A stretch of 64,000 nucleotides of DNA, from NCBI GenBank assembly GCA_025200525.1, contig CM045763.1, positions 153,084,246 to 153,148,245 of the forward strand. Direction: 5' to 3'. Of the stretch, positions 1 through 11,649 are shown piece by piece. The DNA comes from Camellia lanceoleosa. Lineage: Eukaryota; Streptophyta; Magnoliopsida; Ericales; Theaceae. The notes beneath the pieces are model-generated. The model had not been told where the DNA came from, did no database searches, and worked only from the letters and a program-made list of their open reading frames with translations. The stretch's first letter is position 1. Each line of letters begins with the position of its first letter. Made by a program: the position numbers and the translations under genes.

Positions 1-13
1 CTATTAGTGAATG

Positions 14-240
14 TCTCGTTCGTTTGGGAAGTGGGTTGTTTTTTTGGCTATTTTAACCTGGGGCTAAAAAGCCTCGTTTGGGATGGGCTTTTTAGCTTTT
101 TTGACTTTTGTGAGAGAAAGAATGTAATAATCATGGGTTGGTTGTGATATTTTGTCTTATTGGACTAAAAAACCTATTTTTTCTTTTTGTGGCTAAAATA
201 GTCTCAAACCCAACCTAACCCAAGTTGCCAAACGAAGGCG
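14..240. mobile_element. Candidate MITE with inverted ends inside the hAT element
   Basis: The left end (TCGTTCGTTTGGGAAGTGGG) and the reverse complement of the right end (CGCCTTCGTTTGGCAACTTG) are imperfect inverted repeats around a 225-bp non-coding core containing two copies of 'ggctaaaa'. hAT coding resemblance begins directly after 240. No clean target duplication is visible (gaatg/aaatg at best), so family and exact borders are uncertain. Confidence 0.45.
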
Positions 241-1553
241 AAATGATTCACAAAAGTTTTGCACCGCAATATCAAAGTTTTCAAGAAATACTACTAGAAA
301 CAAGATTTTGAATAAATTTGAGGATGTTAAAAGTGAATTATTTGACATCTTTAAAAAATTAAATGGAAGAGTTTGATTAACATCTGATATGTGGTCAAAG
401 AATAGTTTAAAATATCAATGTATCACTACACATTTTATTGATAATGATTGAAAATTAAATAAAATAATTATTTCATTTAAATTAGTTAAACTTCCATACA
501 CTGGTCATTCGTTTGGTGTATAAACAAGAAATGTATTATATGAATGGGCTTTACAAAATAAAATATTTACAATTAGTTTAGATAATGCAGTATATTGTAA
601 TCAAATTATAACTCATTTAAAATCAACTTTACAATTACTTGTTGATGGAAATTTATTTCATGTTCGTTGTTGTGCCCCCCATATTTTAAACTTGATTGTT
701 AAATAAGCTATGTATGTATACGAGACTTTTGTACTTGTAATAAAAAATGTAGTTGTTATTATTATGTATTCTGCTAATCGAATTTCGAAATATAGGAAAA
801 TTTGTCAATGAGAGAGTATGCCATTTAAAAAATTAATTTTAGATATAGATTGTAGGTATAATTCAATGTATAATATGTTAAAAAGAGTTTGTAAACTAAG
901 AAGAGCAATAGACTTATTTTTTGCAGCAATATCAATAGGAGGAGTACTGACTCCCACAGAACTTAACTAATATCAAGTAGCCTTGTATAAAGATTATTTA
1001 AAAAGTTTTAATAGTTCAACAAAATTATTTTCTTATATATATATATATATTCATACTTCACCATTTGTTTTACATATGCCAACAGAAATAATTAAAGTTT
1101 TCGTAAAATATATGGGTAATGTATATTATGTAACCATTATTACTTCAATGAAAGTAAAATTTGATAAATATTTTGTTCATTTGCCTTAACTTTTAGGTTT
1201 AGCCATAATAATTGATCCTAAGTGTAAAGAAATTGATTTACAAGAATTTTTAGAACATATTTTCGTTGATCAAATACAATTTGCCCTTATTATGTAAACA
1301 TGCAACAAATTATTTGAAGAATACATGACAACTACATCTATAAATACATCTATACACACTACACTAGCTGCCTTATCTCAAGGCGGGATATTAAGTGTTT
1401 TTTCAGCAATAAAAGTAGAAGAATATCTCAACATACAAGCGTAAGTAGTTCTGAACTTCAGTGTTATTTGGACAGCCTGTCAGTGGATGATTTCAATGAT
1501 TTTGACATTTTGGATCGGTGGAAACAAAATGAAACTATGTGGGATGCGGTTTC
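241..1553 (+). pseudogene. hAT transposase, central part (decayed)
   Basis: Read with several stops and frameshifts, this matches the RNase H-like core of plant hAT transposases (RICESLEEPER/Ac type). Visible motifs are SDMWSKNSLKYQCITTHFID near 382-450, then FTISLDNA, LFHVRCCAPHILNLIV and LAIIIDPKCKE. The last part, LQCYLDSLSVDDFNDFDILD near 1460-1520, is the stretch leading into the C-terminal dimerisation domain. The N-terminal BED zinc finger would lie left of the window. At 1553 the frame is cut by a solo LTR and resumes at 16482. Multiple in-frame stops (for example after FIDND and after NLIVK) mean it cannot be active. Confidence 0.82.
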
Positions 1554-1823
1554 TGTAACGCCCCCATTTTCATGCCCAACTAGTAATACAATGATCATGG
1601 CTCTTTAAGGTAAAACTGATAATAAATTCTCATACTTGCATTACATGATATAAATAGTCTTCATGTAAGAATATAATTAATTTAACAACAATTAATTAAA
1701 CAACAAATACCCCTAAGGGTTTACAAATTTCCGAGGCTTGAGCCTGGTTACACAAAACGGTTATTCAAACCCACACACATAAAGCCCTTGGCTTGAAATC
1801 AGAGTCACAGCAAACGAGCACAT

Positions 1824-4321
1824 TGTCACGACCCAAACCCGCCCCTGTAGGTTTGGCACCGTAACCGGCCAGTATTCCGTAAATTACCAAAGGCCTCTGA
1901 ACAGATTAACAAATAATAAGGGGCTGCGAAAGCAAATATACAAAATAAACAAGGTCCAATGAGCTGTGATAACGTATATGAACAGAACTTCTTAAAACTT
2001 ATTTATATACATAAACATGCTAGTCAGATACATCAATATTTACAGAGAATAGTTCCCAAGACTTGACTTTACATAACACACATACAGACTAGCATGATCA
2101 CAAAAATAACCATGTCAATAGGTTTCAAGCGGAACCTCCTCAGGAGGCGCAACATTTGGCTGACAAAACAGAACAGAAGGCCGTCAACTCTGGCCTGGGT
2201 CATGTGCCGCCTCACCTACATATATATAGTAAACTGTGAGCGAAAACCCAGTGAATAATAAACAGAGTAAAGGGGTTTCAATGAATGAGTTCGTACAGAT
2301 TTCAAAAATCAATTCATATTGTATCAAAATCATACTTGTTCAGATCATATACAGACAGAAATCTTAAGTCGTGATTAAGTTTACGTGATACATCCGTTAG
2401 CATAACAGAACAGAACGCATAAGCGTAACAGAACATAACGCATAAGCGTAAGGTTATGAATAACCTAGTTCCAAGAAAGAACCTTCAGATCTGGGACAGA
2501 ATAGAACAGCTAAGCCCCCATGGCGGGCCTCCAGTACGGGTAACAGAGTACAGACAGATATAAGTTCCATAAAGGAACCTCCGATACCGGGTAACAGCCG
2601 TAGATATCACATGATACTAAGGATGTCACGAATACATGTCAGAAATTGAACAATCATTCATTGTACAGAACATATCATTACCGAAAACAGATCTCATTTG
2701 TCACACAGAAAATAAGCACAGTTGAACATATCTTTACTATGTTATTACTCACAGTGGGCGTTGAAACGGACAGACGGAGCCCAAAGGTCAAACAGAATGC
2801 CGCACGTGACCTACATAACACATAACAGATACATACTTGAAACACATGTTCCATTTATACAAAACTTACGTCATTGGTTCTTAGTGTGTTTTTATCCTTG
2901 AATTCCCCTTATAGAGTCTTAAACATGGCCTAGGAATGCCTTGGATGGAATGAGGATGCAAATATGCCTTAGAAAATATTTTGCAAAACTTGCTGAAAAC
3001 AGGGGTCTCGCTTGAGCGAGACTTCCTTTGCTTGAGCGAGCTTGCCAAAACAAAGGGTTCGCTCGAGCGAGGACTCCTTCGCTCGAGCGGTCTGTAAAAA
3101 TGCAAAAGTACTGGTTGCTGATTTTTTACGCTCGATGCTCGCTCGAGTGTGAGACACAGCTCCTCGCTCGAGCGTAGATCTTTTCGCTCGAGCGTGCGTC
3201 TGTGTGCACCAAAAACCTGAGAGCTTGAAATTTACGCTCGAGCCACCATTTATTCCCTCGAGTAGAGCTCTGAATAAACGATGGTCGCTCGAGCGTGGAA
3301 TCCTTCGCTCAAGCGAGGAAGCCAAATTCTGGAATTTCTAGATTTGCTTTCCAAGTTCGAACCAAGCATTCAACACCCCAAAACTCAACCTCTTGAGCTC
3401 AACTTCTGGGAAAACACTTAAAACTCATAGTATATCATGTTTCAAAAGTCAATTTGTAAAATTAAAGCTCAATGATGAGTCAATTGAACACAATTTCAAC
3501 AAATCTTCAAGAACAAAGCTTAAACAAAAATGCATGAGTACAACTTGAATTCCAAAGCTCCAAAACACAGTCAAATATAAGATTAAACTCAGAATTTTGA
3601 TGAATTTATGGACTTTAGCAAAAATATGAGCATGCATGTTAAGATTTGATACAAAACAACTTCAAATTCCAAGAACATGTACATGCATGCATGAATCTCT
3701 ACCCAAACCAACATTATAAACCAATTTCTAGCTCTAGTCACCAATTTATCATGAACCAAGTAAGAACAACTCAAAATCATAACTAAAAGGGTGTATTTTC
3801 TACCTTTAGGTCTTCAATTCAAGCTTAGTAGCCTAAACCTCCAAGTTGTCTTCAATTCCTCTAAGTTCAAGCTAAAATTCAAGATGAAATCACACTTGTT
3901 CTCCTTCTCTCTTTCTCTTACGTTTTTGGTCTCTCAAAGATGATGAAATAGTGTAATGAAGTCTTAAACAAGATGACACAACATAGCCCACTCACAATGG
4001 CAAAAGGGTAAATACCTAGGTTCTTTTAGTTTAACATTATTTAATCTGATTTAAACATTCCAAATCAAATTTTAATTGAACCTACCATAATTTCACATAA
4101 AATCTAACGAGCCCAAAACACTGATTAATTTCAACATCGGGTGCCGATAAGGCTTCCAATTCGCAGATTAAAGTTTAAAACATGAACAGATATTTCGACA
4201 CTAAACAGGTAGAAACACATAAATCATGCAACACATGTAAATTAATTCCGGATTTCTTCTAAATTACTATTAGGCATAATTAATCACAGATTAACGTTAA
4301 TCAGAGGTCGGGGTTATTACA
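1824..4321 (-). repeat. Gypsy1 3' LTR
   Basis: On the + strand it runs from TGTCACGACCCAAACC to GTCGGGGTTATTACA; in element orientation TGTAATAACCCC...TTGTGACA, the canonical TG...CA. It is about 2.5 kb and pairs with 9049-11544. By eye the copies differ at a few percent of positions. The middle carries a CGCTCGAGCG-rich array. Short reading frames in it are not genes. Confidence 0.92.
3005..3310. repeat. CGCTCGAGCG-rich array in Gypsy1 3' LTR
   Basis: About ten intact or one-mismatch copies of the palindrome CGCTCGAGCG, irregularly spaced and often followed by TG, AG or GA. Some have decayed to CTTGAGCG or CTCGAGTG. The same stretch lies at 10233-10545 in the partner LTR and appears in LTRs of a second family. 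Confidence 0.85.
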
Positions 4322-4340
4322 GTCTTTCCCCCTTAAAAGA
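4322..4340 (-). promoter_or_regulatory. Gypsy1 polypurine tract
   Basis: Read on the minus strand, TTTTAAGGGGGAAAGAC lies immediately before the TG of the 3' LTR. This is the usual position and composition of the plus-strand DNA primer of LTR retrotransposons. Confidence 0.82.
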
Positions 4341-5772
4341 GTTTGGTCCCCAAACTCAAATTACCTTCATTCGGAATTAACACGGGGTTCAACGGAAACA
4401 AATCAGGATATCTCTTCTTCATGTCTTTCTCGGTTTCCCAAGTTGCATAGGTTCCCCCGTGGTTTTGGCAATCAACTTTTACCAAGGGTATTGCTTTGTT
4501 TCTCAACCTTTTGATCCGGCGATTCACAATCTGGATAGGCCTTTCTTCATAGGTGTAGTTATCTTTCAAAAGCACATGTGTCAGTTCAATGACATGAAGT
4601 GGATCTCTCAAATACTCCTGAAGCATCGATACATGAAAGACACTGTGCATATGTTCCATGACAGGAGGTAAGGCTATCCGATACGACACCGGATTGATCT
4701 TTTCGAGAACTTCATAAGGTCCCACATACCTTGGCGCCAATTTTCCCTTAACACCAAACCGAGTTTGACCCTTCATCGGGGTCACTTTGATGAACACATG
4801 GTCCCCCATTTCGTATTCCCTTTCTCTTCTTCGAACATCGGCATAGCTTTTCTACCTACTTTGTGTAGTTTTCAGACGTTGCTGTATCAGTTTTACTTTC
4901 TCGGTTGTTTCTTGCACCAGTTCTAGTCCCAACAAAGGTCTATCACCTACTTCAGCCCAACATATCGGAGAACGACACTTTCTTCCATACAAAGCTTCGT
5001 AAGGAGCCATTCCAATGCTTGAATGGTAACTGTTGTTATACACAAATTCAGCTAATGGCAAGTAGATCTCCCGATTCCCCTGGAAGTCTAACACACACAT
5101 TCTGAGCATATCCTCCAGAGTTTGGTTTGTTCATTCTGTTTGGCCATCGGTCTGGGGGTGATAGGCACTGCTCAGTCTCAATTCTGTCCCCAAAGCCTGT
5201 TGCAAACTCTGCCAAAATCTTGATACAAACTTCGAGTCCCTGTCAGACACAATAGACACTGGCACTCTATGCAATCTCACAATTTCAGTCATGTAGATGT
5301 TGGCCAATTTATCAGCGTTATAGATAGTTTTAACAGGCAGAAAATGTGCAGACTTAGTTAAACGGTCAACTATAACCCAAATAGAGTCCATACCTCGAGA
5401 AGAACGAGGCAATCCCACAATGAAATCCATGGTGATGTGCTCCCATTTCCATTCTGGTATTGGGAGTGGTTGTAGCAAACCGGCAGGTCGTTGATGTTCA
5501 GCTTTTACCTGTTGACATTGTAGACATCTAGCTACAAAGTCTGCAATACTCTTTTTCATCCCAGGCTACCAAACATTATGTTTCAAATTATGATACATCT
5601 TCGTATTTCCTGGATGCATAGCAAATTTACTGTTGTGAGCTTCGGTCATAACACGTTTCCTCAAATCATAACAATTGGGCACACAAAAACGGTTCTGAAA
5701 TTTCAGCACATCATTTTCAAACACAAATCCTGGCCTCGGTTTCGAATTAAACTCCTCTATAATCTTTTTCAA
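4333..5772 (-). pseudogene. Gypsy1 integrase and C-terminal chromodomain-like segment
   Basis: Four open pieces in one order. 5772-5566 carries the HHCC zinc-binding start. 5559-5131 has [28 protein letters not shown] (first Asp), [11 protein letters not shown] (second Asp) and YHPQTDGQTE. 5109-4852 has the 'YNNSYHSSIGMAPYEALYGR' block. 4809-4333 has FHVSMLQEYLRDP and a chromodomain-like end (ATWETEKDMKKRYPDLFP). Each gap is a single stop where the family has Trp, Arg or Gln, consistent with C-to-T or G-to-A changes. Integrase inserts the DNA copy; the chromodomain may bias target choice. Confidence 0.9.
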
Positions 5773-6006
5773 ATATTCATCTTCACATTGTTTTTGTTAG
5801 ATCTCATCAAGAATAGCAGGTTGAGCAGAAATAGCAGAATACAGTCCATTTTGTTCTAGGTCAATCAACAATTCTTTTTGGCTAGATAACAAACACGACA
5901 CAGTTGCACTAGATTTTCAACTCAAGGCATCTGCCACAGTATTAGCCTTTCCTGGATGATACAAGATTTGCAAGTCATAATCTTTGATTAGTTCCAACCA
6001 ACGTCT

Positions 6007-6366
6007 CTATCTCATATTCAACTCCTTTTGGGTGAAGAAATATTTCAAACTTTTATGGTCTGTATAAATCTCACAAGTTACCCCATACAAATAGTGACGC
6101 CATATCTTCAAAGCAAACACCACGGCTGCCAATTCAAGACCATGTGTTGGGTAATTCTTTTCATGAGGTCGGAGTTGTCTAGAAGCATAGGCAATCACCT
6201 TTCCATTTTGCATTAGGATACACCCCAAGCCTTTGTAAGAAGCATCACTGTACACTTGAAACCCATCAGTACCATTTGGCAAAGTTAAGATTGGTGCAGT
6301 CACTAACCTGGTTTTCAACTCTTGGAAAGCTGCGGAAAGCTGCCTCTCTTTGGTCATTCCAGTCAA
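6007..6366 (-). pseudogene. Gypsy1 RNase H domain
   Basis: Frame-shifted continuation of the RT. It shows [18 protein letters not shown], then [15 protein letters not shown] (first catalytic Asp), [20 protein letters not shown] (catalytic Glu) and [14 protein letters not shown] (second Asp). The frame ends at a stop near 6007, where the family normally continues with a tryptophan-rich linker to integrase. RNase H degrades the RNA strand during reverse transcription. Confidence 0.9.
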
Positions 6367-7300
6367 ATGGCATGTTTTTCTGAGTTAATTGAGTCAATGG
6401 TAAGGCAAGCTTGGAAAAGTCTTTCACAAATCTCCGGCAGTAACCTGCAAGTCCCAGAAAACTTCGAACTTCTGTCACATTCGTAGGTCTAGGCCAATCC
6501 ACAACAGCTTCAATCTTCTGAGGGTCCACAAAAACACCATCCTTGTTGATAACATGACCCAAAAATGCCATACTGTCAAGCCAGAATTCACACTTGGACA
6601 ATTTAGCATACAATTTCTTTTCTCTCAAAATCTGCAAGGCGGTTCTCAGATGATTCTCATGTTCCTTCCTGTCTTTAGAATATATCATAATATCATCAAT
6701 AAATACAACAATAAAGTCATCCAGATATGATTTAAACACCCTATTCATAATATCCATGAAAACAGCAAGTGCATTGGTCATCCCAAACGGCATTACTAAG
6801 AATTCATAATGTCCATATCTAGTTCGGAATGCAGTTTTCTCTATGTCCTCGACTCTAACTTTTAATTGATGATACCCAGACCTGAGATCAATTTTAGAAA
6901 ACACTTGGGCACCCTGAAGTTGATCAAACAAGTCATCTATTCGGGGCAGAGCGTATTTGTTCCTGATAGTCACTTTATTCAGTTCCCGATAATCTATACA
7001 CAATCTCAAAGATCCATCATTCTTTTTGACAAACAAGACTGGAGCACCCCAAGGTGACGTGCTCAGACGGATAAAATTCTTGTCTAACAGTTCCTGAAGT
7101 TGGGTTTTCAGTTCTTTCAATTCGGAGATAGACATTCTATAGGGAGTCTTAAAAATAGGTTGTATCCCCGGAAACACCTCAACAGTAAATTCAATTTCTC
7201 TATCAACTAATTCCCCCGGTAAATCAGTCGGAAACACATCAGGAAAGTCACAAACAATAGGGGTCGTTTCTACAGTAGTACTGGCAGATGATTTGGTCAA
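6266..7300 (-). pseudogene. Gypsy1 reverse transcriptase
   Basis: A 344-codon open stretch. Visible motifs in order: CDFPDVFP linker, [42 protein letters not shown], and the catalytic block [10 protein letters not shown] (the YxDD box with Phe for Tyr, both aspartates kept). Then [10 protein letters not shown] and the connection segment [19 protein letters not shown]. The frame is lost after 'QREAAF' because of a 10-bp tandem duplication at 6324-6343. It would copy element RNA into DNA in cytoplasmic particles. Confidence 0.93.
6324..6343. repeat. 10-bp tandem duplication breaking Gypsy1 pol
   Basis: GGAAAGCTGC occurs twice head to tail (6324-6333, 6334-6343). One copy restores the frame between RT and RNase H; two copies shift it by one base. 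This is a simple slippage-type lesion. Confidence 0.85.
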
Positions 7301-7854
7301 TATGCAAACACAGATAACCCCTACATCCCTTCCTAAGCAGTTTTACAGCTGTCATAGCCGAGATTAAGTATGGGGGAGGAACTACCCCATTCCCACTAAA
7401 AGTAAATTCAGGCATACCCGGCGGTCTAAACACAACAGTTTTGTTTGCACAGTCAATGGTAGCACAGTATTTAGTCAACCAATCCATCCCCAAAATACAA
7501 TCAAAATGATGAATGTCCAAAGGTAATAAGTCCACATACAACATCATATCACCAACCCTAACATCACATGCTGGATATACATGAGCACACATCATAGAAT
7601 CCCCAGATGGCGTAGACACAGATAACACATGTCATAAGTTCTAATGGCCTAGTCAATTTTCGAGAAAAAGCATGCGACACAAAAGAATGTGTAGAAGCAG
7701 AATCTATCAATACACATGCATTTTGAGAACATACAAAAAGTGTACCTAACACCACAATATAGGTGTTCGGTACGTCACCGGGCACTAAGGCAAACACGCG
7801 GCCTTGTCTCAAAGGTTCCTTCCCTGTATTGGCGTTGACATTGGTTTTGGCCAC
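7248..7854 (-). pseudogene. Gypsy1 aspartic protease region
   Basis: Contains VLIDSASTHSFVSHAF near 7700, aligning with the retropepsin active-site block usually written D[ST]GA[ST]HSF. Here the Gly-Ala after the catalytic Asp-Ser is Ala-Ser. Downstream, 'HHFDCILGMDWLTKY' is the ILGMDWL block typical of Gypsy proteases. The frame breaks near 7628 and again near 7250-7300 at the junction to reverse transcriptase. Because of the active-site change and frame breaks it is probably inactive. Confidence 0.83.
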
Positions 7855-7884
7855 AGAAGCGGATCCCGCTGAACTTACTGCAGG

Positions 7885-8838
7885 ATGGCTAGTAGTCTCA
7901 GATCTAAGCGGACAATCTCTTATTACATGACCCGGCTGGCCACATCAGAAACAAGCACCGGACGCTCGGTAGCACATATCCCTGTGCCTTTTACCACAAT
8001 CAGGACAGACTGGAAGAGACCCACTACTTTGACTCGAGTTGTTCCAAGTCCCTGTGTTTTGCTTCTTATTACTAAAGGACCGGCCTTTCTTAAAACCAAA
8101 CCTAGATCTTTTTCCTCTCCACTCATTTGCTGTAGGTGATGGGGCTTTGCTTTGTCTCATGACAGCTAGGGTAGCCTCTGCCATTAAGGCTGTGTCTAGG
8201 ACTTCTACATAAGTAGGCAATTTCAGGACGCCTACTTGATCAAACACGTTGAGATCCAATCCTCCTTCAAACTTTCAGGCTTTCTTGTAATCTGTGTCCA
8301 CCATATGTGGAGCAAATCGTGCTAACTCGGTGAACTTAGCTTCATATTCTGCCACTGACATTCTTCACTGTTTAAGTTCCTAGAATTCGGACACCTTTCG
8401 ATCCCTGAAACATTGGGGAAAATATTTGTCGTAGAAGATAGCATTAAACTGTGCCCATGTCATATTTCCATTGCCACTTCGGATTAGCAACCACCACCTG
8501 CGAGCTTCGTCTTTCAAAGTGTAGGTGGCTAACAGGACTTTCTGAGTTTCAGAACATGGAAATACTTCATACAACTTTTCCATCTCAAGCAACCACGTCT
8601 CAGCTTTCAAAGGTTCAATTCCACCATAGAACATTGGTGGTTTCATTTTCAAGAATTTCTGTGTCAGATTAATGATGTCATTGTTATCTGCCTCGGCTTG
8701 TGCCGGTGGAGGTGGAGGGGGTACAGGTTGTTGTCTCTGTTGTGTCAATGTCTCAGTCAATGCTGCCAACATCTGTTCCATTCGGCTCATGCGAGCCTCT
8801 GAAGATTCACTTTCACCACTTCCTCTTGCATTCTCCAT
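7885..8838 (-). pseudogene. Gypsy1 gag (capsid and zinc knuckle), broken
   Basis: Starts with MENARGSGESESSEARMSRM at 8838. A proline-rich linker (PVPPPPPPAQ) is followed by a Retrotrans_gag-type capsid segment (METWLL-like, 'DEARRWW', 'FNAIFYDKYFPQ'). A stop ends the frame near 8380; the same protein continues in other frames at 8377-7900, including a basic linker and the CCHC zinc knuckle (CGQPGHVIRDC near 7920-7950). Stops at 8380 and just before the zinc knuckle look like point changes of arginine, tryptophan or glutamine codons. Gag would form the particle and package element RNA. Confidence 0.85.
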
Positions 8839-9033
8839 CTTACAATACAGATATCAAATAATATTAAACATAGGCATAATCTTATTCGTTTCCTTTAATT
8901 CATTTATTCAAATGTACATTTAGTCTTAATATCCAGTTGTATTACCACACACTCACACATGCAGATGGAATGCCCATAATTCTTACTAGGACATCCTAAG
9001 CTCATACGGACCTGTGTGTGCGGTATAACTCGT

Positions 9034-9045
9034 GCTCTGATACCA
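9034..9045 (-). promoter_or_regulatory. Gypsy1 primer binding site (initiator tRNA-Met)
   Basis: The minus strand reads TGGTATCAGAGC three bases inside the 5' LTR. This is the standard plant PBS complementary to the 3' end of initiator methionine tRNA, and it fixes the element's orientation. Confidence 0.92.
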
Positions 9046-9048
9046 CTC

Positions 9049-11544
9049 TGTCACAACCCAAACCCGCCCATGTAGGTTTGGCACCGTAACCGGCCAGTAA
9101 TCCGTGGATTACCAAAGGCCTCTGAACAGATTAACAAATAATAAGGGACTGCGGAAGCAAATATACAAAATAAACAAGGTCTAATAAGCTGCGATAACGT
9201 ATATGAACAGAACTTCTCAAAACTTATTTATATACATAAACATGCTAGTCAAATACATCAATATTTACAGAGAATAGTTCCCAAGACCTTACTTTACATA
9301 ACACACATACAGACTAGCATGATCACAAAAACAGCCATGTCAATAGGCTTCAAGCGGAACCTCCTCAGGAGGCGCAACATTTGGCTGACAAAACAGAACA
9401 GAAGGCCGTCAACTCTGGCCTGGGTCATGTGCTGCCTCACCTACATATATATAGTAAACTGTGAGCGAAAACCCAATGAATAATAAACAGAGTAAAGGGG
9501 TTTCAATGAATGAGTTCGTACAGATTTCAGAAATCAATTTATATTGTATCAAAATCATACTTGTTCGGATCATATACAGACATAAATCTTAAGTCGTGAT
9601 TGAGTTTACGTGATACATCCGTTAGCATAACAGAACAGAACGCATAAGCGTAACAGAACAGAACGCATAAGCGTAAGGTTATGAATAACCTAGTTCCAAG
9701 AAGGAACCTTCGGATCTGGGACAGAACAAAATAGCTAAGCCCCCATGGCGGGCCTCCGGTACGGGTAACAGAGTGCAGACAGATATAAGTTCCATAAAGG
9801 AACCTCCGATACCGGGTAACAGCCGTAGATATCATATGATACTAAGGATGTCACGAATACATGTCAAAAATTGAACAATCATTCATTGTACAGAACATAT
9901 CATTACCGAAAACAGATCTCATTTGTCACACAAAAAATAAGTACAATTGAACATATCTTTACTATGTTATTACTCACAGTGGGCGTTGAAACGGACAGAC
10001 GGAGCCCAAAGGTCAAACAGAATACGGCACGTGACCTACATAACACATAACAGACACATACTTGAAACACACGTTCCATTTATACAAAACTTACGTCATT
10101 GGTTCTTAGTGTGTTTCTATCCTTGAATTCCCCTTATAGAGTCTTAAACATGGCCTAGGAATGCCTTAGATGGAATGAGGATGCAAATATGCCTTAGAAA
10201 ATATTTTGCAAAACTTGCTAAAAATAGGGGTCTCGCTCAAGCGAGACTTCCTTCGCTCGAGCGTGTTTGCCAAAACAATGGGTTCACTCGAGCGAGGACT
10301 CTTTCGCTCGAGCAATCTGTAAAAATACAAAAGTACTGGTTGCTGATTTTTTATGCTCGATGCTCGCTCGAGCGTGAGACACAACTCCTCGCTCGAGCGT
10401 AGGTCTCTTCACTCGAGCGTGCGTTTGCGTGCACCAAAAACCTGAGAGCTTGAAATTTACGCTCGAGCCACCGTTTATTCGCTCGAGCGGAGCTTGAACA
10501 AACGATGGTCGCTCGAGCGAGGAATCCTTCACTCGAGCGAGGAAGCCAAATTCTGGAATTTCCAAATTTGCCTTCCAAGTTCGAACCAAGCATCCAACAC
10601 CCCAAAACTCAACCTCTTGAGCCCAATTTCTGGAAAAACACTTAAAACTCATAATATATCATGTTTCAAAAGTCAATTTGTAAAATTAAAACTCAATGAT
10701 GAGTCAATTGAACACAATTTCAACAAATCTTCAAGAACAAAGCTTAAACAAAAATACATGAGTACAACTTGAATTCCAAAGCTCCAAAACACGGTCAAAT
10801 ATAAGATTAAACTCAGAATTTTGATGAATTCAAGGACTTTAGCAAAAATATGAGCATGCATGTTAAGATTTGATACAAAACAACTTCAAATTCCAAGAAC
10901 ATGTACATGCATGCATGAATCTCTACCCAAACCAACATTATAAACCAATTTCTAGCTCTAGTCACCAATTTATCATGAACCAAGTAAGAACAACTCAAAA
11001 TCATAACTAAAAGGGTGTATTTTCTACCTTTAGGTCTTCAATTCAAGCTTAGTAGCCTAAACCTCCAAGTTGTCTTCAATTCCTCTAAATTCAAGCTAAA
11101 ATTCAAGATGAAATCACACTTGTTCTCCTTCTCTCTTTCTCTTACGTTTTTGGTCTCTCAAAGATGATGAAATAGTGTAATGAAGTCTCAAACAAAATGA
11201 CACAACATAACCCACTCACAATGGCAAAAAGGTAAATACCTAGGTTCTTTTAGTTTAACATTATTTAATCTAATTTAAACATTCCAAATCAAATTTTAAT
11301 TGAACCTACCATAATTTCACATAAAATCTAACGAGCCCAAAACACTAATTAATTTCAACATCGGGCGCTAAGGCTTCCAATTCGCAGATTAAAGTTTAAA
11401 TCATGAACAGATATTTCAACACTGAACAGGTAGAAACACATAAATCATGCAACACATGTGCAAATTAATTCCAGATTTCTTCTAAATTAGTATTAGGCAT
11501 AATTAATCACAGATTAATGTTAATCGGAGGTCGGGGTTATTACA
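9049..11544 (-). repeat. Gypsy1 5' LTR
   Basis: Partner of 1824-4321, starting TGTCACAACCC and ending GGGTTATTACA on the + strand. As the upstream LTR of a minus-strand element it should hold the promoter. It directly abuts the primer binding site at 9034-9045. Confidence 0.92.
10233..10545. repeat. CGCTCGAGCG-rich array in Gypsy1 5' LTR
   Basis: Partner of 3005-3310 with the same motif order. Decayed sites partly differ between the two LTRs, for example intact CTCGAGCG here where the other copy has CTCGAGTA. Confidence 0.85.
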
Positions 11545-11649
11545 TACATTATGCTCTCTACACACACATCCACGCCTTCAGTTAGGCGGAATCACCATAT
11601 CATTTCTTGCACAAAAATCCCATAGGGTGAGCACAAAGTCCAGTAGGAA

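Larger units (their letters stand above)
1824..11544 (-). mobile_element. Gypsy1: full-length Tekay-like Ty3/Gypsy retrotransposon
   Basis: A 9.7-kb element with two LTRs of about 2.5 kb, a primer binding site, a polypurine tract and gag-pol remnants in the order gag-protease-RT-RNase H-integrase-chromodomain, all on the minus strand. Flanking pentamers are CACAT (1819-1823) and TACAT (11545-11549), a target duplication with one change. It sits inside solo LTR 1554-16476. Long LTRs and a C-terminal chromodomain-like segment point to the chromovirus Tekay/Del clade (inference). Stops and frameshifts break every domain. Confidence 0.93.

Noticed and set aside
3005..3310. Regularly recurring short repeats that could suggest a CRISPR array
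   Set aside because: The genome is eukaryotic, spacing is irregular, the repeat is a 10-bp palindrome with no unique constant-length spacers, and it lies within an LTR.
10284..10652. Arg/Ser-rich frames across the CTCGAGCG arrays
   Set aside because: Generated by the GCTCGAGCG repeats (codons for Ser, Ser, Glu, Arg, Ala) inside LTRs. The same happens at 2969-3325, 16142-16426 and 19037-19444.
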